Shown: piece by piece, positions 9,901 to 17,221 of the stretch
Layout: each line of letters starts with the position of its first letter
Position numbering within the stretch: the first letter of the stretch is position 1
Assembly: GCA_005223375.1 (NCBI GenBank)
Contig: RXOD01004481.1
Coordinates: 1 to 21,687, forward strand
Length of the DNA stretch: 21,687 bases
Source: Amoebophrya sp. AT5.2
Lineage: Eukaryota > Sar > Dinophyceae > Syndiniales > Amoebophryaceae
Direction: 5' to 3'
Made by a program: the position numbers and the translations under genes
Notes under the pieces: model-generated
The model's input: the letters and a program-made list of their open reading frames with translations, nothing else
What the model was told of the DNA's origin: nothing
The model's database searches: none

Positions 9901-10749
9901 GTGGATCTCCCGCTCGTGGAATCGCGACAGACGTCCCGGCGCTCGTCGCGGGAGGACTTACTGGGGATGGCTTCATCGCCGCCGTCTGCCTCGCCTTCGC
10001 CACGACAATACAGCGAAGCTTCCGCCAGCCCCCGAGGCTCATTTTTTGGCACTAGCGGTGGCCACCGAACGAGGGCGGATCCGATTGCGGGACTTTACCG
10101 ATTCGCGGCGGAGGAGGGTGCGGAGGCGTTACTGGAACTGTTGCGGCTGAGTTCGACCTCGACGTCAACACCGCAGTCGCACGCACGAGGATCGGGCATT
10201 ATTGGGTACGCGTGCAAGTATGATTTTGCCACGCTTGAGGTCGCAGACGCTAGTCGACCTGGCGGGAACCGCGACGGCGGAAAGGACGTAACGACCATGT
10301 CCTGGTTTCTGCATCACGGGCGGCAGCAGGAGAAAGAGACGCGGCCATCGCTGGAAAAGACGAAAAAGCAAGAAAGCGATGACGTGGACTCCGGCGTGAC
10401 GAAGTTCTCGATCAAAGTCGGGCTCGGACCCGACAAGGCGTTCTTCGAGACACACGACCTTCTCTCGCTTTGCCCGGACACGCAGCGTGAAACGACGGCC
10501 CAGGAACAGCGGGAGAGCAGCTGCGGGAAAGCGAATGCGAATCCAAAGAAGAAGTGTATGTGTTTGACGTTCGTGCAGGCGACGGAGGGGGACTTCGTCG
10601 CCCGACACGTTTTCACGCGGCAGCGGGAACTGTTGCAGCAAGAAATCACGCTGTACGAAAAAACGCGGCTTTCGCAGGGCGAGGAGCTTGGAAGGATGTT
10701 CCGGTACTGGGAAGAAATTCTTTTCTGCGATGAGGAAGACGACGACTAA
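6907..10749 (+). CDS. PH-domain protein with one membrane segment (1,280 aa)
   Basis: The first ATG in this frame is 6907, although the frame is open from 6850, so an upstream exon ending in CAG near 6860 is possible. The N-terminal ~250 residues are Leu-rich and helical with no family I can name. A low-complexity Ser/Glu/Asp region follows. Residues ~519-655 look like a pleckstrin-homology domain: a GRL strand, a WRHPIHG loop before RHFVLS, several beta strands, and a terminal helix with the typical Trp (AAAWVEKLREA). A Gly/Ser-rich linker leads to a hydrophobic segment at ~823-845 (around LLTAVWVVVILLFEYVV), flanked by Arg/Lys-rich stretches. A long Ser/Gly-rich linker and a helical C-terminus ending in acidic residues complete it. 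The likely role is a membrane-associated adaptor binding phosphoinositides or proteins; that is family-level inference. No catalytic motif was seen. Confidence 0.8.
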   Translation: MYTSHSGFPTCLVTGQYLFGVAELPYYKVGIYARREFFPALLRCCRRGHHSAASSATEFSRGEAGIECLLFFSNAVENFLPSTEPLLEQLLDLLPRRRSIVRDVLSDVGRAASLLEGHDVLERDEQDLQESQSGDARPSSSMTSLHPRFFLELLDSSDACASSSDALLEPIEAFLIDDVPALLKALEAVLDYALLSDREALLSEDESTGEFFAQPSNKEEKVEKASRAEGSEAGTAGSGRTRLLSTLLDWIKKMQGCDESDATTFNRGESGTRKEVWKAWASFPGLAVSIGPAARYATAGACEGSSVVINDMVRVVSAPQPQDPHSSQYKEMISPSLAAYFRRIFLRQRFLSMSPLALSCAEELDAEIYASGGKSPDQERSPQRESAREGSSKHATPPAVTGSGDGSRIVSSPTSTGMEDSPEDEKYARARQQSREVDPLAGRAGAEGDKQATDDADEDDFPSSFADLITTGGLESLAATSSASSSARTSACVQGHTPRSAGASTPTAAQQAGPRAARKILHQGRLRMHTLRKYRSWRHPIHGEHRVERHFVLSELLPRGHPHHQHHQSRTAAAKSVPQLQLEVFSINFPDRSKGCHRILPKPELGVYHCNGACRFQLRLENEELLKFEADTAAQAAAWVEKLREATAEVLRWKNMNAGGGNRNGMAQTAGCTAVGAGGGLVVGARDGDGTYGATRGGRGGAVPGSAFDAGMSMAMAETGFNTWGARARRAQSAEHLRFRSLTDLVLESFTYIRRKEGEKLSARRTTSSDSSQHGIKCQTDEDSSPRAAEDPIDAFFWEQYVQRTLYERLFWRELRTRVTTELLTAVWVVVILLFEYVVNRFVFRFLWKRCFSRLYKRLGDVLQRRFFSSPVEIPLLTPDGDALYVTYHPARRYQNRGQHVSLFSFHEEGESPSDSEGAPVGARRNAAEAGQAGAGVGGGGGGEGRGKGSRAAEKANSGGVGTKSPRGLNSSASTTTSSREELSSLVEHESDSGASTRVDLPLVESRQTSRRSSREDLLGMASSPPSASPSPRQYSEASASPRGSFFGTSGGHRTRADPIAGLYRFAAEEGAEALLELLRLSSTSTSTPQSHARGSGIIGYACKYDFATLEVADASRPGGNRDGGKDVTTMSWFLHHGRQQEKETRPSLEKTKKQESDDVDSGVTKFSIKVGLGPDKAFFETHDLLSLCPDTQRETTAQEQRESSCGKANANPKKKCMCLTFVQATEGDFVARHVFTRQRELLQQEITLYEKTRLSQGEELGRMFRYWEEILFCDEEDDD

Positions 10750-11081
10750 GTCTGCACTTCTTCTGGTGTCCGGCCACCTTGTTCAGGGAAATATACTGCA
10801 ACTGCGTTGTGCAAAAATAACGGACACAAGTGTCGCGGCGGGCGACCCTTGCTCTTGCGGTAGTGCCGTGTTTGTGACAACAATGCGGAATAAGTTGCGC
10901 GCTTCGATTGATGGTGCAGCTACAGATCGCCACTGGCATGTGGTGGTCGTTTTCTCTCGCCCAATGGTGTCAATGCGCAGGAGGGAAGTCGTGGAAGCGC
11001 GTTGGTGTGGCAGCGAGGTGAACGGAACATCAACGTGTGAGCACCGGACCTCATTTTTTCACAGCAATTTGAAAGAAGATC
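10750..11081. other. Intergenic stretch before the 237-aa gene
   Basis: About 330 nt between two + strand genes. A 221-codon frame (from 10688 on, + strand) spans it, but that frame overlaps the end of the PH-domain gene and the N-terminal half of the next gene, so it is probably a chance opening. No RNA gene or repeat was seen. Confidence 0.4.
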
Positions 11082-11795
11082 ATGGCCGTCGCCCATCCTT
11101 TGTGTTCCGCCATGAGGTTGTGCCGCACAAGCACAACGCCTACCGGAACGCGGGGTGGGCTGCTTGGGAGCGTCTCCATCCATTCCCGCTACTGTATCTC
11201 CGTTCGCCACCTCTCAAGCCACGGCGGGTCATCGTCCTCGTCGGCACCCTCGTCCACAGAAGGGCGAGCAAAGTTTCAGCGATCTGCCGCTCGGAGGAAA
11301 GCGACCCTGGGCGGTGCTGGCCGGCCTCCCGACCACACCGGCCCTTTCGATGACGAAGAAAACGGCACTGGGAGAAGCAACCAGCCCCCTACGGTCGCCG
11401 AATTGCTCGCCGCGCCCGACAAACTACTCCCGTTGCTCGAGGAGAAATTTCGGAAAGAAGACCCGCGCTTGATCAAGAATTTCAAGATCGTAAACTTCTT
11501 GAAGAAGTTCCACACGAGATCCACTTCTTTTTCTGCAACCTCCACAGACCGCTCCCTGACGGGGAAACCCAAGCAGCGAGGCGAGACGCTGCATGAGCAG
11601 CAACAGGCACTGGATTTGCACGCGCAGTGGGCGCCGTTTCGCAAGAGTGAACGGGGAAAGAAGCTCTTCGAGCGATGGCAGGAGAATTTCGACAAGAAAA
11701 TGTCGGAAGTGGACAAGGCAGGGCCGAAGGGTAGGGACGTTCTCCACCCGTGCACAAAGCAACATAGGCACAAAAAAGTGCCAACACGGGGTTAG
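11082..11795 (+). CDS. Hypothetical protein, possibly mitochondrial (237 aa)
   Basis: The ATG at 11082 has A at -3 and G at +4, a good eukaryotic start context; a second ATG at 11112 would shorten the product by ten residues. The first ~45 residues are rich in Arg, Ser and Thr with no acidic residue, and end in VRHLSS. That resembles a mitochondrial processing site and is close to the RHFST of the DUF4286-like protein nearby. A disordered Ser/Gly/Pro stretch follows to ~105. The rest (~105-225) is a charged helical region containing LLEEKFRKEDPRLIKNF and a WAPFRKSERGKKLFERWQ segment, with a basic His/Lys-rich end. No named family was recognised. The charged helical body could be a subunit or assembly factor, but there is no direct evidence for that. 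Confidence 0.65.
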   Translation: MAVAHPLCSAMRLCRTSTTPTGTRGGLLGSVSIHSRYCISVRHLSSHGGSSSSSAPSSTEGRAKFQRSAARRKATLGGAGRPPDHTGPFDDEENGTGRSNQPPTVAELLAAPDKLLPLLEEKFRKEDPRLIKNFKIVNFLKKFHTRSTSFSATSTDRSLTGKPKQRGETLHEQQQALDLHAQWAPFRKSERGKKLFERWQENFDKKMSEVDKAGPKGRDVLHPCTKQHRHKKVPTRG

Positions 11796-12267
11796 TACAA
11801 GAAAATGAAAATAGTGACGATTTTTTGCGAGAATTCTACATCTACTGTGGCAGGATGCTTTAACTTTAGCTTCAACTTTCGCAATTTTTGATGGCGCATT
11901 GTATCGGCAAGCTAGGTGAAAGGGAAGTTCAAGAACGCAGGCGTAGAAAGCTTAACCTGTTCTCGACCACGTCGATCGGAGTCGGAGAGCGTCGTCCATG
12001 CCGAGAGACACATGCCAGGAGCGCGATGCAGGGTGAGGACGCAATCGCAGCAGCCTTCTGCGAGTGAGCATTTCGAGGCCGAGCGCAAGACTTGTCGATA
12101 GCGCCAAAGAACTATGTATACAGTTTCTAAACCTGACTCTGGGGTGAAAAGTGTCACTCGTTCACTTCGCCCCTATTGATTCGACAATTCGAGTCCAACA
12201 GGTGGAGACTTCCACGGCCTCCGGCCTTGTAGGTCTCGTTGAACGACTAGGGCTAAGGCAGCAGAAG
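11796..12267. other. Intergenic stretch and possible 5' exon region
   Basis: This holds the 3' UTR of the 237-aa gene and the leader of the legumain-like gene. The frame of the next gene stays open back to at least 12151 without an ATG, and a CAG at 12199-12201 could be an acceptor. The true first exon, with a signal peptide, may therefore lie in this stretch or be differently placed. No RNA gene or repeat array was identified. Confidence 0.4.
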
Positions 12268-15200
12268 ATGTTGGCCTTCGGCCGGAGCGGGCTGGCGGGC
12301 TCGTCCTCTAGCGGCGGGAGTAGTTGCTCGTCCCGTGGGCGTAGTTGCGCGGCCCGTGGTCAGCGCCTCTCCGGCACCCGCTACAGAAGAAGAACTACGA
12401 ACCTCTCGCTCGGGACCGCTGGCAGGAGAACGATCGCTGCGTTTTCCAGCGCGGTCTCCACCTCGATGATACTATCCTCCGACGCGGCCACGGTTCCGAT
12501 TCTCGTCTCCGGTCCCGACTACCACCACAAGGCGGACATCTGCACGCTGGCGTCCACTATTTTCGCGAGCTCCACGAAAAAATTCGTACTCCTGGAGGAC
12601 AAACCGACGAGCCTGCTTAATTTTGTGGACCAGGACGTTGCCAGCGCGTGCACACCCACGCACACACCAAGGCTGAAAAACTTCGAGTCCGTGTTTGACA
12701 GCCTCACTGCGGAGGACGATGTATTTTTTGCAAAAAAAAATTCCGTAATTCAAGGAAAGTACGTCTACGTTCGTTATTGAAACTGAACCGACCACACATA
12801 CATCAGGTGGTTCTTTTTCTAGTCGGCCGCGGGGGGCACAAGCTGTTTACGTTTCCGACGAGGGCTAGCGATGCGGCGGATTGGAAATCATGGGATTTGC
12901 GCAAGCAGCTCTCGCGCGGGCCTTTCTGGCAATTGTTGCATGAGCGCACCTTCAAGTCTATGGTGCTTCACTTCGCGGTTCTTTTTTCGGTTCTTTTTTT
13001 TTCGGATGGCTCGAGCCAGACTGGCATTGCCATTGTTGCAAACAGAATTTTATTATGAAATGTAACAGCTGATCTACGCCGATTACCCGGACGCCGGCTC
13101 TATGTTTGAGGGTGGTCTCTTGCCGGCAAACGCCGTGGCAGTCACCGTCGGGAGCGCGAAAGTGTCCCAGTGCTTCCACGCAAACAACGCGGTCACGCAG
13201 ACGTCGTGCAAGAGCAACGCCTTCACGCAAGCGGTGATGACGACACACGGTGCTTACCGATGTTTGCGATCTTGCTTCGAAATCGGAACACGCGATTGGA
13301 CAGGATGTAGAGCAGTGTCGGATACTTAGCGAAACCGAAAGCATACGGATGCTGCTAGGAATAGAAAGTCAGCGAGATGACTTTTCAAGAACTACTTTCA
13401 TAGCATTGACAGCTGGGGCTAACATCGATTCTCGCATTCGCATCGCAGGCGCGACATTGAAGGCGCAGGCTCGCGCACTAGCTGCCAGCTTTGAGGACAT
13501 TGCGGTGCACAACAAAGCCAGCTCGGTACTTATTTTTCGCCTTGTGATCTCCACTGGCTCGCTTCACGCTGGTGGCTGAACCACAGAGCCAAGTTCTAGA
13601 CTTGCGTAGAAGTCAAAATTCGTATGCGATGTCGCTTCTTGTTCTCAGTGATCGGATCATCGGTGGATCCCACTACAGGTTTACCTGGCTGCGCTTCCCT
13701 ACGCTGCGCATACCTTCGGTGCCGCCGCGGCAGTGAATGAAGTCTGCAATGCCGTAGACGTGCCTTTGTGCCACGCGTACTCGACGCAGGCGGCCACCTC
13801 TGCTACCGCGTTGTCGACCGCAGTGGCCAGCACGCTCAGCTACCGGGACCAGCAGGACCGCTTCTTCATCAAAGTGAGCAACTGCAACGAGTTTCACATC
13901 GAGGGCGGAGAGTTACTGAGGGAGATCCTGACATCGATGCAGCGAGATTGATTATCATCTTGGAGTTCCGCAACTACGGGAAGACTGTAGACGACAGCGC
14001 ATATGCTACTAATCGAACAATCTAAAACTCTTGGAATAGCGCGGTTTTGTTCCCGCAAACCGTACTTCGTAGTCTTATTCCAGGGACCAGCTGCTAGGCA
14101 CTCCTAATGTGGACAGAAGCGTGATAGCTTGGCCGAGTGGTCTAAGGCGCCGGTTCTTATACGAAAATTCCCGGTGGGCGCAAGCCTGCGTAGGTTCGAA
14201 TCCTACAGCTATCATTTTGATGCAGCTCATCAACAACGTATTTTTATTTGTTTGTTCTATACGTGCAGTACGTGTTGGAGGAAAAAAACAAGCACAGATG
14301 CCCGCGCTGCGGGGATGTGCTGGCAGACGAAAAGGCGCTGCGGTTCCACCGGGCCTCCGGCTTCTGCAGGGAGGACAAGGACGAGAGGACGCTGCGGACC
14401 TTAAGGGTCGCAAGGCAAAACGAAGCAAAGGCGAAGGCACAACGCAGAAGAAGGTTGGTCGTGCAGGCCAAAGTGGAAACACACGAGGGGGTGCCGATCA
14501 AAGCGGTCGCAGCTTTTAAGTACTTAGGAACACAGTTGGACAACTGTGGGGGCACGACAGGGGAAATCCTAAGGCGGACAGGCATGGCCAAGACGGTCGT
14601 GCGACAGCTGCGATCAGTGTGGAGGGACCACACGTTGCCCCGGCACCTGAAGGCCACTCTTTACGGGAGCCTGGTCTCGTCAGTCGCGCTCTACAATGCG
14701 GAGTGTTGGAGCATGACGGAGGCGGATTGGAAAATCCTGAGGGCGTTTCAGCTAAACACGCTCAAGACGGTCGCGGGGGAAGAACAGTGGAAGACAATGC
14801 TCGAGGGAGAAGGAGAGGAAAACGAAGAGGAAGAAGAGGAGCGGCAGAGGACCAGTCGGCTGGAACTCTGCGGCAGGTTGGGCATAGTAGACGTAGAAAC
14901 GCAGCTGAAAGAAAAGCGGGTGGCCTGGGCAGCGCACACGGCAAGGGACAAACAGGAGGGGACTTTTTGGCTTATCCAAGCCGAAGTAAACAAAAGAACC
15001 CCGTGGGGCAAGCAGCTGCTGAAGGACGTGGAAGAATACGGATGGACCTTGGATGGTCTGTCGGAGGTCGGCGGCGCGAAAGAGCTACGAGAACTACTGG
15101 TCGCCCGCAGACCAATCGCGGCGGCAAAAAGGGAGGACAAAAAGAAGAGCAGAGGAGGGAGGCAGCCGACCAAAAGAGCTGAAGAAGCGCGGAGAGAAAG

Positions 15201-16336
15201 ACGGGAAAGGCTGAACGAGCAGCGGGAAGAAGCGAGAGAAAAGAGAGAAGCAGAACAAGCCGCGCGGGCAAAAATCCTCATCGAGATAAATGGCCGCCGC
15301 TGGGTGCGTATACCCGGCGAAGGCGACAGGTGGAAAGTCACGACTGAAAGCGGTGAAGAGGTTGAGTTCGAGGTAAGACACGAACACTTCGAGGAAAACA
15401 CCGGCAGGACATTAAAAAATGTCTACGGGGAGCTCTTCTACGAAGGTGTGAGAGGTGTGGGGCATGCGGATCGCAAAAGTTGATCTTAAAAGGAAAAATG
15501 GCTATTGGATGCACAACGTTAAGTAAGAGACACAGGAGGGACGATCTTACCTGAAACACGTTAAAGCATGAGTGGATGGATGGATGGATGGATTTGTTTG
15601 TTCGTTGCCACTAAAGAGCGATGATAATCTTCCATCAGCCTCCTCTGTAACCAGAGGCAACCCATTGAAGAACCCGCAGGAGCAGGCGGCATGTCTGCGG
15701 AAAATGATGGACGAGGAGGTGGAGATCGGGAATGACTACGGTTTTTGGGACCACGAAGGATGCGCAAAAGACGCGCTCAACGTCGTGTACTTAGCTTGAT
15801 GCTACTACCTGTACCTGATCGTTTATTTGCATTTAGGATTCGTTGCAGCTGGTCGTGCTTGGGGTTTTTGATAGTTCATTGTGTCCACAAACATCATCCA
15901 CAGGTCGATTTGCAGCTCATGGACGGACTACAACACGAAGTTTGCGAAGGTGCTCTGGCATCTCTGCGGAAAGGAGGACTGGACGAAAAAGCGGGTGGTA
16001 CTGTTTGCAACTAAGAAATTCGTAATCAGCTGCGGGTGGAATTGGAAGTGAAGTATCTCTCCCCACCGTCTCTCTGTGGTAGGTACCCTCTAAAAAACTA
16101 TCATCGGGAAAAAAAGTGAAGCTTTCATCGCGCTACAGGTTCGCGCGCTGGAAATTGCGTACGAGGATGATGGGCATGATTGCAACACCAACGAGTACCC
16201 GGACAACAAGCTTCTCACGGTCGTTTTGGGCCTCACGGGCATCATCCTCACCTTCCTTTGCCTCACGATCGGCAAGCCGCTCGACCGCAGTTTCTATCCG
16301 ACGGACGCGGACGCGGGACCGCGGTTCGCGTACTAG
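12268..16336 (+). CDS. Legumain-like (family C13) pseudopeptidase with C-terminal membrane anchor, seven exons
   Basis: Proposed exons: 12268-12762, 12807-12962, 13069-13233, 13679-13911, 15655-15786, 15904-15994, 16139-16336, giving 489 residues. The alternative 13679-13873 joined to 15617-15786 also keeps frame and length. Family evidence: VPILVSGPDYHHKADIC (76-92) matches the conserved legumain opening ending in His-x-Ala-Asp-x-Cys. LKNFESVF matches the segment before the active-site strand. VVLFLVGRGG (166-175) aligns with the catalytic His strand. DAGSMFEGGLLP (225-236) aligns with the stretch just after the catalytic Cys. The C-terminal SWTDYNTKFAKVLWHLC resembles the legumain stabilisation/prodomain helices. 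The catalytic His is Arg173 and the catalytic Cys is Pro224, so peptidase activity is not expected. Residues ~449-468 form a membrane helix followed by a ~20-residue tail. The fold is probably lumenal, but no clear signal peptide is visible. The start and exon 1 donor are the least certain parts. Confidence 0.68.
14123..14214 (+). tRNA. Type II tRNA gene (Leu/Ser class), anticodon unresolved
   Basis: The acceptor stem GATAGCT pairs perfectly with AGCTATC, with A as the discriminator base. The D arm GGCCGAGTGGTCTAAGGC is typical of eukaryotic tRNA-Leu. A long variable arm (GGGC-GCAA-GCCT) follows, and the T arm GTAGG/TTCGAAT/CCTAC is perfect. The internal A box (TGGCCGAGTGG) and B box (GGTTCGAATCC) match the Pol III consensus. 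The anticodon region is odd: CCGGT and CCCGG enclose 15 nt instead of 7. An 8-nt intron after position 37 would restore a normal loop but would give UUA as anticodon with C at position 33; a one-base shift gives UAU. Neither is a Leu or Ser anticodon. It lies on the sense strand inside intron 4 of the legumain-like gene. Confidence 0.8.
14215..14218 (+). terminator. Pol III T-run terminator of the tRNA gene
   Basis: TTTT directly follows the discriminator base. A second run, TTTTT at 14241-14245, lies just before the target-site duplication and could act as backup. Confidence 0.6.
14246..14257 (+). repeat. Left copy of the LINE target-site duplication
   Basis: ATTTGTTTGTTC is repeated exactly at 15592-15603. 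The two copies bracket the retrotransposon fragment, as expected for target-primed reverse transcription. The sequence is T/G-rich and simple, so chance similarity is possible, but the positions fit the element's ends exactly. Confidence 0.75.
14258..15591 (+). mobile_element. 5'-truncated non-LTR (LINE) retrotransposon insertion
   Basis: The segment is bounded by a 12-bp exact duplication. It begins inside a coding frame with no ATG (5' truncation), carries the C-terminal part of a LINE reverse transcriptase, has a ~100-nt 3' UTR, and ends in TGGA repeats, a common kind of LINE tail. It is in the same orientation as the host gene and starts about 43 bp after the tRNA gene's discriminator base. 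Removing it with one repeat copy shortens the host intron from 1,743 to about 397 nt. The reading frame has no internal stop, which suggests a recent insertion. Confidence 0.82.
14260..15483 (+). CDS. LINE reverse transcriptase, C-terminal fragment (407 codons)
   Basis: This is the partial product of the inserted element; the palm and active-site Asp residues are missing. Residues 14-36 form a Cys-Cys-His-Cys zinc-finger-like motif (CPRC, then H30 and C36). Residues ~86-169 match the region after the RT palm in LINEs: FKYLGTQLDN, then EILRRTGMAKTVVRQL, HLKATLYGSLVSSVALYNAE with CW, and a closing FQLNTLK. VAWAAHTARD near residue 221 resembles the Arg/Trp/His motif at the C-end of many LINE ORFs. 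The remainder is a highly charged Glu/Arg/Lys coil (around 280-340), then a short beta-like C-terminus. No start codon is present at the 5' junction, so it is not expected to be expressed as a functional enzyme. The frame is otherwise intact. Confidence 0.82.
   Translation, partial: YVQYVLEEKNKHRCPRCGDVLADEKALRFHRASGFCREDKDERTLRTLRVARQNEAKAKAQRRRRLVVQAKVETHEGVPIKAVAAFKYLGTQLDNCGGTTGEILRRTGMAKTVVRQLRSVWRDHTLPRHLKATLYGSLVSSVALYNAECWSMTEADWKILRAFQLNTLKTVAGEEQWKTMLEGEGEENEEEEEERQRTSRLELCGRLGIVDVETQLKEKRVAWAAHTARDKQEGTFWLIQAEVNKRTPWGKQLLKDVEEYGWTLDGLSEVGGAKELRELLVARRPIAAAKREDKKKSRGGRQPTKRAEEARRERRERLNEQREEAREKREAEQAARAKILIEINGRRWVRIPGEGDRWKVTTESGEEVEFEVRHEHFEENTGRTLKNVYGELFYEGVRGVGHADRKS
15573..15592 (+). 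repeat. TGGA tetranucleotide tail of the LINE
   Basis: Five TGGA units in a row form the 3' terminus of the element. The last A is shared with the right copy of the target-site duplication. Short tandem repeats at the 3' end replace poly(A) in several LINE clades. Confidence 0.85.
15592..15603 (+). repeat. Right copy of the LINE target-site duplication
   Basis: ATTTGTTTGTTC, identical to 14246-14257. It lies about 50 nt upstream of the favoured acceptor (15654) of the host intron, just outside its pyrimidine-rich tract. Confidence 0.75.
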
Positions 16337-17221
16337 TTTAGACTAGGTCGTGGAGGTGGAGGTGCTTTAGCTTTGTGGTTCTGCTCTTGCCATCGACTGG
16401 GATGGAAAGGGGAGAGACACGGTAGTAATTTCGGTCCGGGGGAGCGGGGCAGGGATGGAAAGGTCGTTCCCCTAAGTGGACAGCCTCTGCTGCCGAGGGA
16501 GACGACACATTTGCAGAATTCATTTGTCGCCGTATTTCAGCAAGCGAAGGTGGAACTCGATTTAGCAAAGATCGCCCAATTATTCCAATACAAAACTCGT
16601 TAAAAGATGAAGATGCAGTACACTACAGTCCGTGGCGTCACGTCACGACGTCTTCGATCCATTTACGACCTATTCTTTCATTGGCAAGATACGCAGGAAG
16701 AACAGTCACTGGATTGAGTGGCCTGATTCTTTGTAGAGGAGGGTAATGCCCGGATGCAGAATCCGACAGTGATGCGCAGTTTCAGCATGGCATCACGGAT
16801 CACCAACGTGCGCCGAGATGCAGTTGAGGCGAGGCGGCAATCGCAGGAAAGCCTTGTTCTATTCTGCTCGTGTCGGTATAGCTGAAGAAACCGAGAGACC
16901 AGTGCGTGGACGACGGAGAACCCAAAAATACCAACACTGAATCGCGTAACAGTTGACGAGTTTCTGCCAGCCGTAGCCCTACACCTAATGGCAGCTTTGA
17001 CTCAGTTGACTCGCTTCGACTTCGACACTTTTCTCGCGCCACTGTTTGATCAATTAACATTGATTCGCACCGTTAAGGTTGAATCCGATTCCAACGCGAA
17101 GTGAGAACGTCACCGCAATAGGATGCGCCAGCGAGTGCGAGGCCGAGGGCGGCGATCGCTAGTATCGTGTATTTTTTTGTAGTACCTCCACCCGGCGCCG
17201 TGGCCGCAAGCTGGACCAAGA
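16337..17221. other. Intergenic stretch before the J-domain gene
   Basis: About 880 nt without a convincing gene. Short frames occur on both strands but none carries the local coding bias or a known motif. The J-domain frame opens after an in-frame TAG at 17180-17182. The T-run ending in GTAG at that point (17172-17182) resembles an acceptor, so an upstream exon could join there. A short ATG frame near 16607 could serve as a first exon but has no other support. No tRNA or repeat array was found. Confidence 0.4.

Noticed and set aside
10688..11353. 221-codon + strand frame bridging two genes
   Set aside because: It overlaps the last codons of the PH-domain gene and the presequence part of the 237-aa gene in another phase. 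Codon bias favours those two genes.
15904..16014. Alternative phase-0 reading of exon 6 ending at TAA 16012-16014
   Set aside because: The other phase gives the Cys/Trp-containing helix resembling legumain prodomains, joins in frame on both sides (GT-GTACTT donor before, GTGGTA after), and continues into the membrane-anchor exon.
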